A program made the position numbers and the translations under genes. 64,000 nt of DNA from Motiliproteus sp048265065. GTDB taxonomy: Bacteria > Pseudomonadota > Gammaproteobacteria > Pseudomonadales > Balneatricaceae. Shown here in pieces: positions 42,440-51,628 of this stretch. How positions within the stretch are numbered: the first letter of the stretch is position 1; the number at the start of each line of letters is the position of its first letter. The stretch spans positions 1 to 64,000 of the forward strand of contig JBLXCH010000004.1 in assembly GCA_048265065.1 (NCBI GenBank), in the 5' to 3' direction. Below the pieces are notes generated by a model. That model saw only the letters and a program-made list of their open reading frames with translations. It searched no databases and was not told where the DNA came from.

Positions 42440-43081
42440 ATGTTAAAAGAATCTATGTTAGTTCCAGAAAACGCAGTGAGTAGCACCGTTGTGGGTGCTG
42501 GCGATTATTATATTGGCTTGCTGAAAGCGGGCGAGACATTCCGCATTTTAGACATGGAAGGTAACCAAGCGGCAGACACACTGTTCTTTAATGCCGCCAA
42601 CCCTGCTGAGCGCTATAGCGCTTCGGATACCATTCGAGAGCAGGGGAATATCTATCTCACCGCAGGATCTGAACTGCGTTCGAACGAGAATAACGTCATG
42701 CTAGAGATTGTTGCGGATACTTGCGGCCGTCATGACACCATTGGAGGCGCGTGTGCTACTGAAAGTAATACCGTGCGTTACGATCTAGAAAAACGCTGTA
42801 TGCACGCTTGTCGTGATAGTTGGATGCTTGCCATCGAGGAGCACCCAGAGTTTGGCATCAAAAAGCGTGATATTGCTCACAACATTAACTTTTTCATGAA
42901 TGTTCCAGTCACTGAAGTAGGCGGCTTGACCTTCGAGGACGGGATTTCTGCGCCAGGTAAATACGTGGAATTTAAAGCTGTAATGGGTGTGGTGGTGTTG
43001 ATTTCTAACTGCCCGCAGCTGAACAATCCTTGTAATGGCTATAATCCTACGCCGATTGAATGCCTGGTGTGGGCCGCGTAA
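42440..43081 (+). CDS. DUF1989 protein UAAP2, probable carboxyguanidine deiminase subunit
   Basis: 213 residues from the ATG at 42440, eight bases after GGAG; a GTG one codon earlier is also possible. DUF1989 features: LKAGETFRILDMEGNQAADTLF, CGRHDTIGGACA with a likely catalytic or metal Cys/His set near residues 95-105, and C-terminal VVLISNCPQLNNPCNGYNP. Homologous to the preceding gene, forming the heterodimeric deiminase. Which of the two equals CgdA or CgdB was not decided. Confidence 0.88.
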   Translation: MLKESMLVPENAVSSTVVGAGDYYIGLLKAGETFRILDMEGNQAADTLFFNAANPAERYSASDTIREQGNIYLTAGSELRSNENNVMLEIVADTCGRHDTIGGACATESNTVRYDLEKRCMHACRDSWMLAIEEHPEFGIKKRDIAHNINFFMNVPVTEVGGLTFEDGISAPGKYVEFKAVMGVVVLISNCPQLNNPCNGYNPTPIECLVWAA

Positions 43082-43169
43082 TAGTCACGTTTCTATGACC
43101 TGCACTTTAAAGCAAAGCAACCTCAGTGGACGACCACTGTTGTATCCATCATTGGGACGGCCCGAATAG

Positions 43170-46100
43170 GTGAGTATGTTCTCCAAGGTATTAATTGCAA
43201 ACAGGGGTGCCATAGCCACACGGATTATCCGCACGTTAAAAGCAATGAACATTACCGCGGTAGCGGTTTATGCGCAAAGTGATGCCGATAGTTTGCATGT
43301 CGCTCACGCCGATGAAGCCTTTTTGTTAGGTGAAGGCCCTGCTGCGAGCACGTATCTAAACGTGGATAAAATCATCGCTATCGCTAAACAATCGGGTGCG
43401 GGTGCTATCCATCCGGGCTATGGCTTCCTTAGTGAAAATGCGGATTTTGTTCGACGTTGTGAGGCCGAAGGGATAGCCTTTATTGGCCCTACGGCCGAGC
43501 AAATGGAGCTGTTTGGCTTAAAGCATAAAGCCCGAGAACTCGCAGCATTAGCGAACGTGCCTTTAACGCCGGGTACGGAATTGTTGTCCAGTTTGGATGA
43601 AGCGCTAAAAGAAGCTAATTCTATTGGTTATCCTGTGATGCTTAAAAGCACTGCAGGTGGTGGCGGTATTGGCATGCAATTGTGCCAAAGCCAAGCTGAA
43701 TTGGAAGGTGCGTTCGATTCCGTTAAGCGCTTAGGGGCGAATAATTTTGCGGATGATAGCGTTTTTCTCGAAAAGTTCGTGGCTCGTGCTCGACATATCG
43801 AAGTACAAGTTTTTGGTGATGGTAAGGGTACTGCGATTGCCATTGGTGAGCGAGATTGCTCAAGTCAGCGGCGTAATCAAAAAGTGGTTGAGGAGTGTCC
43901 TGCACCGCATTTAACTGCTGCCGTTCGTCAACAGCTCCATCAAACCGCAGAAGCCTTACTGTCTTCGGTTAAGTATCGCAATGCCGGTACTGTTGAGTTT
44001 ATCTATGATGCCGATTCAGGCGAGTTTTACTTTTTAGAGGTGAATACGCGCCTGCAAGTTGAGCACGGCGTGACAGAAGCCGTTTATGGTGTCGACTTGG
44101 TGCAATGGATGGTTGAGCTAGCCGCTGGAAAAACCGTTGATCTTGTTGGCGAACAAAAGCAATTCTCGCCCGTTGGTCATGCGGTACAAGTGCGTATTTA
44201 TGCGGAAGATCCTTATCGTGATTTCCAGCCTAGCGCCGGGTTGCTAACGGAGGTGTTTTTCCCAACGGGTAATGATATTCGGATTGATCACTGGATTAGT
44301 TCGGGCATTGAAATTCCACCATTCTTTGATCCTATGCTTGCCAAGGTGATCGTGAAAGGTAAAGACCGCAGTGAAGCCTTTACCAAACTGCAATCGACAC
44401 TTGATGACATTCGACTTTACGGTAGTGAAAGTAATCTGAGTTACCTGCAAGCGCTAACGCGTGATGCTGTGCTCTTAAGTGGGCAAGTTACCACGCGTTA
44501 TTTGAATGATTTTAGTTTTACACCTTCACGGATTGATGTGATTCAAGGCGGTACTCAGACGACGATCCAAGATTATCCGGCACGAACCGGTTACTGGGAT
44601 GTGGGTGTCCCTCCATCAGGCCCGTTCGATAATTACTCGTTCCGTTTAGCGAATCGATTATTGAATAACGACGTCCATGCCGCAGGTCTAGAAATTACCA
44701 TGCAAGGGCCGACATTGCGGTTCACAACGGCAACGCAAATTGTCCTTGCGGGTGCGGCAATTGAGGCGAAATTAGATGATCAGCCGGTTGATCACTGGCA
44801 GGTAATCAATGTAGCAGCAGGGCAGACATTACGTTTGGGGCGGATAACAGAGTCTGGTGTTCGTTCCTATCTTTGCGTGCTTGGAGGCATCCAATGTCCT
44901 GAGTATTTAGGTTCTCGTTCTACGTTCACCTTGGGTCAGTTTGGTGGTCATAATGGTCGTGCGCTCTGTGCTGGTGATGTACTTAAAATAAAACCTGAGT
45001 TACCAACAGTGACAGCTGCTCGCTTATCTACAGATTTGCTTCCCCGTATAGAAAATACGTGGCAACTCCGAGTGGTTTATGGTCCTCATGGTGCACCTGA
45101 CTTTTTCACCGATGATGATGTCACGATGTTCTTCTCCCACGAATGGGAAGTGCATTACAACTCCAGCCGCACGGGTATACGCCTGATTGGCCCCAAGCCT
45201 GAATGGGCGCGGGAAAACGGCGGTGAAGCGGGACTACATCCTTCTAACATACATGATAATGCCTATGCGTTTGGTACGGTGGATTTCACCGGCGATATGC
45301 CGGTTATTTTGGGGCCAGACGGACCATCGTTAGGTGGATTTGTTTGTCCTGCGACGGTGATCCATGCGGATCTATGGAAGCTTGGCCAGTTACGTGCCGG
45401 TGATAAAATACAGTTTGTTCCCGTGAGCGTTGAAGATGCAGTCTTATTAGAAAGCGCACAGCATCAACGAGTCAGTGCGCTTGAATTTGTTACCCATGAT
45501 TGCAGCCAAGCAGAACTCACCTCGCCGATTATTGAAACCCTTGATGCGGCTGAGTTTGGCGTTGATGTAGTTTATCGTGCCGCCGGCGACCACTTTCTTT
45601 TGGTGGAGTACGGCGAGCAGGTGTTGAATATCGCCTTACGTTTTCGTGCTCATGCGCTCATGCAGTGGTTGCAGCAAAACCCGATTGTGGGTTTGCAAGA
45701 ACTCACGCCAGGTATTCGTTCACTACAAGTTCATTATGATAGTCAAATGATTAGCTGTCGTGCGTTGGTCGACCGTCTGAAAATGGCCGAGCAAATTTTG
45801 TTAAGCCAGCTTCAAGATCTTCAAGTACCTTCGCGAATTGTGCATATTCCGTTGTCGTGGGATGACGAAGCTTGTCAGCTGGCGATTGATAAATATGACC
45901 AATCCGTACGTAAAAACGCGCCTTGGTGTCCTAGCAACCTGGAATTTATTCGTCGTATTAATGGCTTGGACAGCATCGATGATGTGAAGGAGATTGTTTT
46001 CGGCGCATCATACTTGGTGATGGGGCTAGGTGATGTTTACCTCGGTGCTCCCGTGGCTACACCTGTAGATCCTCGCCACCGCTTAGTGACGACGAAATAC

Positions 46101-46772
46101 AATCCTGCGCGCACATGGACGGCGGAAAACTCCGTTGGCATTGGCGGCTCTTACCTTTGTGTCTACGGCATGGAAGGGCCGGGGGGCTATCAGTTTGTCG
46201 GCCGTACATTACAAATGTGGAATCGCTATTCGCAAACGGCTGAATTCGAAAAACCGTGGCTGTTACGTTTCTTTGATCAAATTCGTTTTTATGAAGTGAG
46301 TAACGAAGAATTAACGGAAATTCGTAGCAACTTCCCTCAAGGCCGTTATCCATTAAAAATCGAAGAAAGTCACTTCTCGTTGTCAGAATACCAAAACTTC
46401 ATTGAGGAGAATCTTGATGATATTAATGGCTTCCGTACAGCGCGTGAAAATGCCTTCGCTGCTGAATTAGCGGATTGGCATGCTACGGGTCAATTTAAGT
46501 ATGAAGTGGTGGAAGAAGAACAGGAGCAGTCAGAGGTTAGCTGGCCGAAAGAAAGTCAGGTGATCGATAGTCCGGTCTCTGGCAGTGTCTGGCAAACTGA
46601 GGTGACAGTAGGGCAGCAAGTTAAAGCAGGGGAGTGCTTGATGATATTAGAATCCATGAAAATGGAGGTGCCGGTCTTCGCCTTAGCCGACGGTACGGTT
46701 AGTCATGTATTGTTGACTAGTGGGCAGCGAGTCAGCGCCGGTCAAGCTTTAGTGGTGATTGAAGAGATATAG
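43170..46772 (+). CDS. Biotin-dependent guanidine/urea carboxylase
   Basis: 1200-residue multidomain enzyme. Residues 1-450: biotin carboxylase (KVLIANRGAIATRIIRTLKA, GGGGIGMQL in the ATP grasp, EVNTRLQVEHGVTEAVYG). Residues 455-1090: carboxyltransferase made of KipA and KipI homologous parts (QDYPARTGYWDVGVPPSGPF, SRTGIRLIGPKPEWA, FGASYLVMGLGDVYLGAP). Residues 1125-1200: biotinyl domain with ILESMKMEV, biotinyl-Lys at 1164. Riboswitch and deiminase context argues that guanidine is the substrate. A urea amidolyase would also have a hydrolase domain, absent here. Start GTG at 43170 (or ATG at 43176). Confidence 0.93.
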   Translation: MSMFSKVLIANRGAIATRIIRTLKAMNITAVAVYAQSDADSLHVAHADEAFLLGEGPAASTYLNVDKIIAIAKQSGAGAIHPGYGFLSENADFVRRCEAEGIAFIGPTAEQMELFGLKHKARELAALANVPLTPGTELLSSLDEALKEANSIGYPVMLKSTAGGGGIGMQLCQSQAELEGAFDSVKRLGANNFADDSVFLEKFVARARHIEVQVFGDGKGTAIAIGERDCSSQRRNQKVVEECPAPHLTAAVRQQLHQTAEALLSSVKYRNAGTVEFIYDADSGEFYFLEVNTRLQVEHGVTEAVYGVDLVQWMVELAAGKTVDLVGEQKQFSPVGHAVQVRIYAEDPYRDFQPSAGLLTEVFFPTGNDIRIDHWISSGIEIPPFFDPMLAKVIVKGKDRSEAFTKLQSTLDDIRLYGSESNLSYLQALTRDAVLLSGQVTTRYLNDFSFTPSRIDVIQGGTQTTIQDYPARTGYWDVGVPPSGPFDNYSFRLANRLLNNDVHAAGLEITMQGPTLRFTTATQIVLAGAAIEAKLDDQPVDHWQVINVAAGQTLRLGRITESGVRSYLCVLGGIQCPEYLGSRSTFTLGQFGGHNGRALCAGDVLKIKPELPTVTAARLSTDLLPRIENTWQLRVVYGPHGAPDFFTDDDVTMFFSHEWEVHYNSSRTGIRLIGPKPEWARENGGEAGLHPSNIHDNAYAFGTVDFTGDMPVILGPDGPSLGGFVCPATVIHADLWKLGQLRAGDKIQFVPVSVEDAVLLESAQHQRVSALEFVTHDCSQAELTSPIIETLDAAEFGVDVVYRAAGDHFLLVEYGEQVLNIALRFRAHALMQWLQQNPIVGLQELTPGIRSLQVHYDSQMISCRALVDRLKMAEQILLSQLQDLQVPSRIVHIPLSWDDEACQLAIDKYDQSVRKNAPWCPSNLEFIRRINGLDSIDDVKEIVFGASYLVMGLGDVYLGAPVATPVDPRHRLVTTKYNPARTWTAENSVGIGGSYLCVYGMEGPGGYQFVGRTLQMWNRYSQTAEFEKPWLLRFFDQIRFYEVSNEELTEIRSNFPQGRYPLKIEESHFSLSEYQNFIEENLDDINGFRTARENAFAAELADWHATGQFKYEVVEEEQEQSEVSWPKESQVIDSPVSGSVWQTEVTVGQQVKAGECLMILESMKMEVPVFALADGTVSHVLLTSGQRVSAGQALVVIEEI

Positions 46773-46801
46773 TACAGGAGAAGTGTTGAGGAAGTGTTAA
46801 C

Positions 46802-46830
46802 AAAAAAGCCAGCGTAAACGCTGGCTTTTT
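46802..46830 (+). terminator. Terminator of the guanidine operon
   Basis: Stem AAAAAGCCAGCG / CGCTGGCTTTTT with TAAA loop; 30 bp after the carboxylase stop. Ends the riboswitch operon with no further gene. Confidence 0.92.
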
Positions 46831-46870
46831 ATAGAGAGGGTACCGACAGGCGCAAGCGTAATTTGAGCGC

Positions 46871-47215
46871 TTATTTTGGCGCTAGGGCAGCTCCTGAAAA
46901 CTCAACTCCAGCCCAACCTTGCTGGATGAAATTACGAATATTTTGATGATCATCACCTTGAGGGTTTTGTAACACATCCACACGGTAGTAATCCCCAAAA
47001 CACTGAAGAGCTTGGTCTTCAGTTAAATTATTCAATTTTGCAAATGCAAAAATTTTACATGAGCCGTTGTTCTGACCCGCTGCGTTTTGGGTATCACCAT
47101 TGCTAAAAGCGGTTTCAGTAAAATCGTAATTGGCTTCAATTACGTCGATACAATCAGCAAAAGTAATAGACGTTGGATTGGTTTTTACGAGGTTAATAAA
47201 ATCGCTCAGTGTCAT
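46871..47215 (-). CDS. HopJ family protein
   Basis: 114 residues from the ATG at 47215, with AAGGA upstream; a longer frame to 47275 is not supported. Matches the HopJ type III effector family (PF08888): FINLVKTNPTSITFADCI, IEANYDFTETAFSNGD, NNGSCKIFAFAKL and IRNFIQQGWAGVEFSG. Although named after a Pseudomonas syringae protein, the family is widespread in free-living bacteria without type III secretion; no secretion gene is near. Function unknown. Confidence 0.9.
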   Translation of the reverse strand: MTLSDFINLVKTNPTSITFADCIDVIEANYDFTETAFSNGDTQNAAGQNNGSCKIFAFAKLNNLTEDQALQCFGDYYRVDVLQNPQGDDHQNIRNFIQQGWAGVEFSGAALAPK

Positions 47216-47319
47216 GGTGATCCTTAAAAAGATTGATAGCAATGTTGGGGGCAGTTGCTGAATAACTGTTGTCATTAGGCGGGGAAGTGTACCCTGTCGT
47301 AGTTGAAATTTTAAGGCAT

Positions 47320-47343
47320 AAAAAAGGGAGTCAGCTGACTCCC
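47320..47343 (-). terminator. Terminator of the dienelactone hydrolase gene
   Basis: Perfect 18-bp palindrome GGGAGTCAGCTGACTCCC (47326-47343) followed on the minus strand by six T. 27 bp after the stop at 47370. Confidence 0.88.
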
Positions 47344-47369
47344 GTTTGAAGGCTATAAAATGGGTGCAC

Positions 47370-48293
47370 TTAACTGAGGTGTTCTTTAAAGAAGGTGATA
47401 GTACGATCCCATGCTATGTCAGCTTGCTTCTCGTTGAAACGTGGCGTTGAGTAGTTATGGAAGCCGTGTCGAGTACCAGGATAAGTGTGCATAACAAAAT
47501 GTTTGTTATGCTTTTCTAACGCGGTTTTATAGTCAGCCATTGTGGCGTTGACTCGTGGGTCTTCCTCGGCGTATTGGATCATCATTGGCGCGGTAATTTT
47601 TTCCACACCAGCGGTGTCAGGAGCAGAACCATAATACGGAACACCTGCTTGTAAATCGCCGCCCATGGCAACAGCGAGTTTATTCACCGTGCCCCCACCA
47701 AAACAGAAGCCTGTAGCGCCAAGCTTGCCGGTCGATAGTTTGTGCGATTTCAGGTAATAGGCGCTGTTGAGTAGATCGGTAAACAACTTGCCTTGATCCA
47801 GTGATTTTTGCATGACCTTGCCATCATCGTCATTGCCAGGGTAACCGCCAACGGGGTAAAGACCGTCAGGTGCAAGGGCAAGAAAACCTTCAACGGCTAA
47901 GCGGCGAGCTACATCTTCAATATAAGGGTTTAATCCGCGGTTCTCGTGGACGACTAAAACGGCAGGGAAAGGCCCATCTCCTTCAGGCTTAACCAAGTAG
48001 CCGCGCATGGTGCCTGAATTACCGCCTGGTGAGTCATATTCAACGTAGCTAGCTTTAATTCGTGGATCGGTAAATTCGACACTATGCGCCTCGGCATAAT
48101 CAGGAATTAGCGATTCAGCCATTGCAAGGCCGGAACCGCCGACCACAACCATCGCTGCTGCGCGATTTAAAAAATCGCGGCGATGCATGGCTGAGTGACA
48201 GTACTCGTCGTAGAGTTCGTAAATCTGTGGATCGATAGAGTCTTGGTCCTTAGCTGTATTGCTTGTGCTTACACTTACACTGTTCTTGCTCAT
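47370..48293 (-). CDS. Dienelactone hydrolase family protein with Tat-like signal
   Basis: 307-residue alpha/beta-hydrolase. A Tat-type motif lies at residues 38-60 (HRRDFLNRAAAMVVVGG), after an unusually long 37-residue N-terminal stretch. The catalytic triad is visible: nucleophile Cys in GATGFCFGGG near 197, Asp in EEDPRVN and His in GTRHGFH near 285. Also VVHENRGLNPYIEDVARRLA. Substrate unknown; such exported DLH proteins are common. Single-gene unit. Confidence 0.88.
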   Translation of the reverse strand: MSKNSVSVSTSNTAKDQDSIDPQIYELYDEYCHSAMHRRDFLNRAAAMVVVGGSGLAMAESLIPDYAEAHSVEFTDPRIKASYVEYDSPGGNSGTMRGYLVKPEGDGPFPAVLVVHENRGLNPYIEDVARRLAVEGFLALAPDGLYPVGGYPGNDDDGKVMQKSLDQGKLFTDLLNSAYYLKSHKLSTGKLGATGFCFGGGTVNKLAVAMGGDLQAGVPYYGSAPDTAGVEKITAPMMIQYAEEDPRVNATMADYKTALEKHNKHFVMHTYPGTRHGFHNYSTPRFNEKQADIAWDRTITFFKEHLS

Positions 48294-48409
48294 GGCTGGC
48301 CTACCTGGTTTCAGTTAATCCTTGTCAGTTTCATCGTGTTGAAACCGACGCTCGCAGATCACGCTAAATTAAATCGAATCTATTGACTGGGCATGTTTTG
48401 CTGCCCATG

Positions 48410-49042
48410 TTAACTGACCTTTCCAAGGCGTAATTGTTCACGGATAGATAAGGTGTTTTTTTGTGAATGGTCCATGTTGGCGGCTTCTTTTTGACGATTG
48501 GACGGTGGCGTCACCATGGATTCTAGCGGCGGGTACTCTTCAAGAAGTCCATGAATAGCCCCTTTGGGTGAGAGTTGACTCGATTTGAGCTGAAAGCCGT
48601 GAGCGGTAAAACTGTAACGGTCTGCGTTGTTGAGGGTAAGGAAGGTTTCCAGCTTTGGTGGGTTTTGTGGGTCCATTTTACCGAGGGTAATGTGCGGACG
48701 AAAACGGTGGTGATCTAAGGTGACTCCCGCAATACGTTGCAGTTTTTGACGAACTTGTTGCTGCAGTCGTTCTAACGCAGGTGTATTTTCTACACCGAGC
48801 CAAAGTGTGCCATTACGAAAACTACCGATCCCTTGGCAATGTATTTCTATGGGCTTAAAGGTAATTTCTGAGAGGGCGGCGTGAATGTCTTCTAACTCAG
48901 AGGGGTTGGCATCGCCGATAAATGCGAGTGTTAGGTGGAATTGGTCAGAGTTACTCCAGCGCACACGAGGTATACCGAAGCAAATGCTTGATAATCTCTC
49001 TTTCATCGGCTGGGGTAAATCAATGGCAGTGAACAGTCGCAT
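48410..49042 (-). CDS. thpR: RNA 2',3'-cyclic phosphodiesterase (LigT family)
   Basis: 210 residues from the ATG at 49042 (AGGAG six bases before); an ATG at 49045 is too close. Two HxTx motifs (HLTLAFIG near 42 and HITLGKM near 130) define the 2H phosphoesterase fold. The C-terminus has an extra 30-residue tail beyond the fold. Acts on RNA 2',3'-cyclic ends. Last in a run with the YgjP-like gene and hipBA (gap 42 bp). Confidence 0.92.
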   Translation of the reverse strand: MRLFTAIDLPQPMKERLSSICFGIPRVRWSNSDQFHLTLAFIGDANPSELEDIHAALSEITFKPIEIHCQGIGSFRNGTLWLGVENTPALERLQQQVRQKLQRIAGVTLDHHRFRPHITLGKMDPQNPPKLETFLTLNNADRYSFTAHGFQLKSSQLSPKGAIHGLLEEYPPLESMVTPPSNRQKEAANMDHSQKNTLSIREQLRLGKVS

Positions 49043-49084
49043 CATTAACTCCTGAAAGCAAAACCTTGATGCCTGTAGTATGTA

Positions 49085-49804
49085 TTAAATTTCTGCGCTT
49101 AGCTGCAATTTTGCAGAATGTTTTTTCAGCCATTGGTTGTGCGTTTTATAGTCGGGGCAAAATGTAGCGACTAGGGACCAAAATCGCGATGAATGATTGA
49201 GCTCTTTGAGGTGAGCAAGCTCGTGTATTAGCACGTAATCAATGACCGCTTCTGGGGCCATCATCAAACGGTTATTCAGTGTTAGTCGTCCAAAACGATC
49301 GCAACTTCCCCAACGGCTTTTATAGTCTCGAATTTTCAAGGAGTGTGGCTGCCATCCCGTTACCTCAGCCCATTGGGATAACCGTGGAGGTAAGTATTCT
49401 TCAGCCTGCTGCTGTAACCATGCAGCTACTAAGGGTTCGCACTGTTGCTGTATGTCTGTGCTATCACTGATCGGCAGATCAATGCATAGCTCACCGGTAT
49501 CTAGTTCAATATGAGCGCGATCGGTTTTGATAATGCTGAGTGGATAATCTTCGCCGAGGAAGGGGAATGTTTCACCGGTTTGGTATAGGCGACGGTAACT
49601 GTTTTGGGCTTTCTCTTGGGCGCTTTCCCACGCTTGATTCATCCATTGTGCACGCTCTTTTATTAAGGTGTTAATGGCTTGTTGAGGTGTGCCTTTCGGA
49701 GCATAAACAGTGACACCCTCAGCAAAGACTTTGAAAGCGATACTGCCGCGGCGCTGAGTGTATTTGATGGTTAACGGCGCATTCAGCCCTAGAGAAGCGG
49801 TCAT
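49085..49804 (-). CDS. YgjP-like (DUF45) metallopeptidase
   Basis: 239-residue protein of the DUF45/YgjP family, M48-related zinc peptidase. The zinc motif is HELAHLKELNHSSRFW near residues 195-210 (HExxH with the third ligand in NHSSRFW). The segment SLKIRDYKSRWGSCD and LNNRLMMAPEAVIDYVLIHEL are family signatures. No signal peptide or membrane helix. Starts 3 bp after the hipA stop, so it belongs to the hipBA transcript; YgjP proteins are often near type I restriction or TA genes. Confidence 0.9.
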   Translation of the reverse strand: MTASLGLNAPLTIKYTQRRGSIAFKVFAEGVTVYAPKGTPQQAINTLIKERAQWMNQAWESAQEKAQNSYRRLYQTGETFPFLGEDYPLSIIKTDRAHIELDTGELCIDLPISDSTDIQQQCEPLVAAWLQQQAEEYLPPRLSQWAEVTGWQPHSLKIRDYKSRWGSCDRFGRLTLNNRLMMAPEAVIDYVLIHELAHLKELNHSSRFWSLVATFCPDYKTHNQWLKKHSAKLQLSAEI

Positions 49805-49807
49805 TAC

Positions 49808-51124
49808 TTAAAGTGTTAACCTCAGATTTTGACTGATCTCGTCTATCAAACTGCCCGGTACGTTATGAGCCTTCGCCAGTGTTGGCCATGAGGCTACATG
49901 AGCAATGGTTTCATCAATCACCTGATTGATTTTTTTACGCTTAAAAAGAGGGCTTAGTTTCTCTAAAGAATAGAAATCGTCACGGGTGAAATTGTCTCGT
50001 TTACCGCTCAAACTCATCCAATGGCTGTTAACCCATGGGCTGCCAGGCTTGTAGCTGTAGGCAAGATCGTAAGCAGGTGACAATTCCCAGCGATTACCGC
50101 GAAGTATGAAAGCAAAGTTTTTGGCGTGGTCATCATGATTTCGAGCGATGATGTTAAATGTCATTCGGCGTAGCAGTTCTTCTGCGTCGAGGGCAGAGAG
50201 CTTAAGTTGACGTGCGGTATTAAAAAGCTCTGCATAGGAAAAACTGCCCGGCTTTTTAAAATCGACGTGAGCGATACCGGTCAGCGTTTGCAGATGGATT
50301 TTTTGATTACCCACTCGATCAAAACGCTGAGTAATAAAGTGCTGTCGCTCACCTTCTGCCAATAAGTGACAAGGCATCATGCTAATACCGCAGGCTTTAG
50401 CCATTAGCGAGTAAACATATTCCATGGCACCAAAACCCATAGGATCACCAAATGTTTCTTGGTTTTGGTTGTGTTCACTAACGCCGTCAAATTTCATAAG
50501 GTAATGCGTGAAGTTATCGGGCACCTCTGTTTGGCCAGAACGAACTTCTGTAAAACTCTCATTAAAGGCTAAAACCGCTTTGGGTCTTGCACCCCCAGCA
50601 CTCATTCCTACTGACAACAGCGCTAGCATTCCCTGTCGATCTTCCTGCCCTTTTGTATTGAGGCTAAGTGAAAACTGATGGCGTTTGTCGACAACATCTT
50701 GAGCAATATGCACTAAGGCCTCTACATCAATCGCCTGTGATGCGTTGAGATCTTTTAACCGTGTTGCAGGGCTGAATTCCAACGCGCCCATACCGCGTTT
50801 CCCTGTGTACTGTAATCGTTGCAGTGGCGTAATGTCTTTTGGGGATAGCCCTCTGCTTGCCACCCACGCGTTCAATACAGCGTTGCCAAAGTCGTCGGGC
50901 AAGGAGTCGGCAATTAAACCGGGTAAACCGCGAAATGTTTCTGGATTTAAGCTGGGAAAACTGTACACCTTTTGTGTCAGCGGCATCGTTAAAGGGGCTA
51001 GCTCAATGCCTGTCTTGATGAACTCAGGTAAGTATTCAAAAGCGCCGATACGGGTTTGTGTATCAAAGCTCAGTGCACCCACAGCATGATTTAAGTAATT
51101 GACACGGATGACTTCCATCACCAT
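49808..51124 (-). CDS. hipA: HipA family toxin kinase
   Basis: 438-residue serine/threonine kinase. N-terminal HipA-N1 region (VGALSFDTQTRIGAFEY), P-loop region SAGGARPKAVLAF near 180, kinase catalytic motif NIIARNHDDHAKNF near 340 and the metal-binding segment LSPAYDLAYS. Toxins of this type phosphorylate glutamyl-tRNA synthetase or other translation factors, slowing growth. The start overlaps the hipB stop by 7 bp. Followed within 3 bp by the YgjP-like gene. Identity of the target is not known here. Confidence 0.93.
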   Translation of the reverse strand: MVMEVIRVNYLNHAVGALSFDTQTRIGAFEYLPEFIKTGIELAPLTMPLTQKVYSFPSLNPETFRGLPGLIADSLPDDFGNAVLNAWVASRGLSPKDITPLQRLQYTGKRGMGALEFSPATRLKDLNASQAIDVEALVHIAQDVVDKRHQFSLSLNTKGQEDRQGMLALLSVGMSAGGARPKAVLAFNESFTEVRSGQTEVPDNFTHYLMKFDGVSEHNQNQETFGDPMGFGAMEYVYSLMAKACGISMMPCHLLAEGERQHFITQRFDRVGNQKIHLQTLTGIAHVDFKKPGSFSYAELFNTARQLKLSALDAEELLRRMTFNIIARNHDDHAKNFAFILRGNRWELSPAYDLAYSYKPGSPWVNSHWMSLSGKRDNFTRDDFYSLEKLSPLFKRKKINQVIDETIAHVASWPTLAKAHNVPGSLIDEISQNLRLTL

Positions 51125-51444
51125 TGAAGGTCATCCTCGCTGGACGTTTTACGAAGACCAGAGGCGCGCTGTCGGCGCTTGCCTTGAAGCTTTTCTAACT
51201 GTATTGGCGACAGCGGTTGTGGCGGGAGGAACATGTCTAAATGGTCTGTGAGCGCTAATGCCGATAAAATAGCCATCAAGGTTTCAAGTTGAGTTTTGCC
51301 TTTTTCTGCGTTGAGTACGGCTTTTCTCGAAACACCAGCAAGACTTGCTACCTCAGCTTGTGTAAGGTCGCTATTGAGTCGAGCTTGTTTAAGCCGCTCG
51401 CCAATGATTTCTGACAGCGCGACTGGCGATTTTTTGTTTTCCAT
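51118..51444 (-). CDS. hipB: HipB family XRE antitoxin
   Basis: 108-residue helix-turn-helix protein (LKQARLNSDLTQAEVASLAGVSRKAVLNAEKG at 14-45), neutralises HipA and represses its own operon in known systems. A long basic C-terminus (RRQRASGLRKTSS) is present. First gene of the hipBA unit. The upstream region to 51600 holds three GGATATTAA-like sequences. Confidence 0.92.
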   Translation of the reverse strand: MENKKSPVALSEIIGERLKQARLNSDLTQAEVASLAGVSRKAVLNAEKGKTQLETLMAILSALALTDHLDMFLPPQPLSPIQLEKLQGKRRQRASGLRKTSSEDDLQW

Positions 51445-51459
51445 AAGGTTCTTTATATC

Positions 51460-51594
51460 GGATTTAATGGCTAAAAAATAGCATAAAATGCAAAATTTAG
51501 GATATTAATAATAAATAGCTTTCATATCGTAAAGTGCAAAAAAAGGAACTTTTTGTTGTTTTTAATGTATAAAGTCCTGATTATTGGATATTAA
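51460..51594. promoter_or_regulatory. Repeated GGATATTAA-like motif upstream of hipB
   Basis: GGATTTAA at 51460, GGATATTAA at 51500 and 51586, plus small palindrome GCATAAAATGC at 51481. HipB binds multiple operators in other bacteria, so these are candidates. Weak evidence. Confidence 0.3.
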
Positions 51595-51628
51595 ATTTTG
51601 TTTTTTTATGACAGGTTAGTGGTTAAGA

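Noticed and set aside
46871..47215. Type III effector
   Set aside because: HopJ family is common in bacteria without type III secretion and no secretion gene is near.
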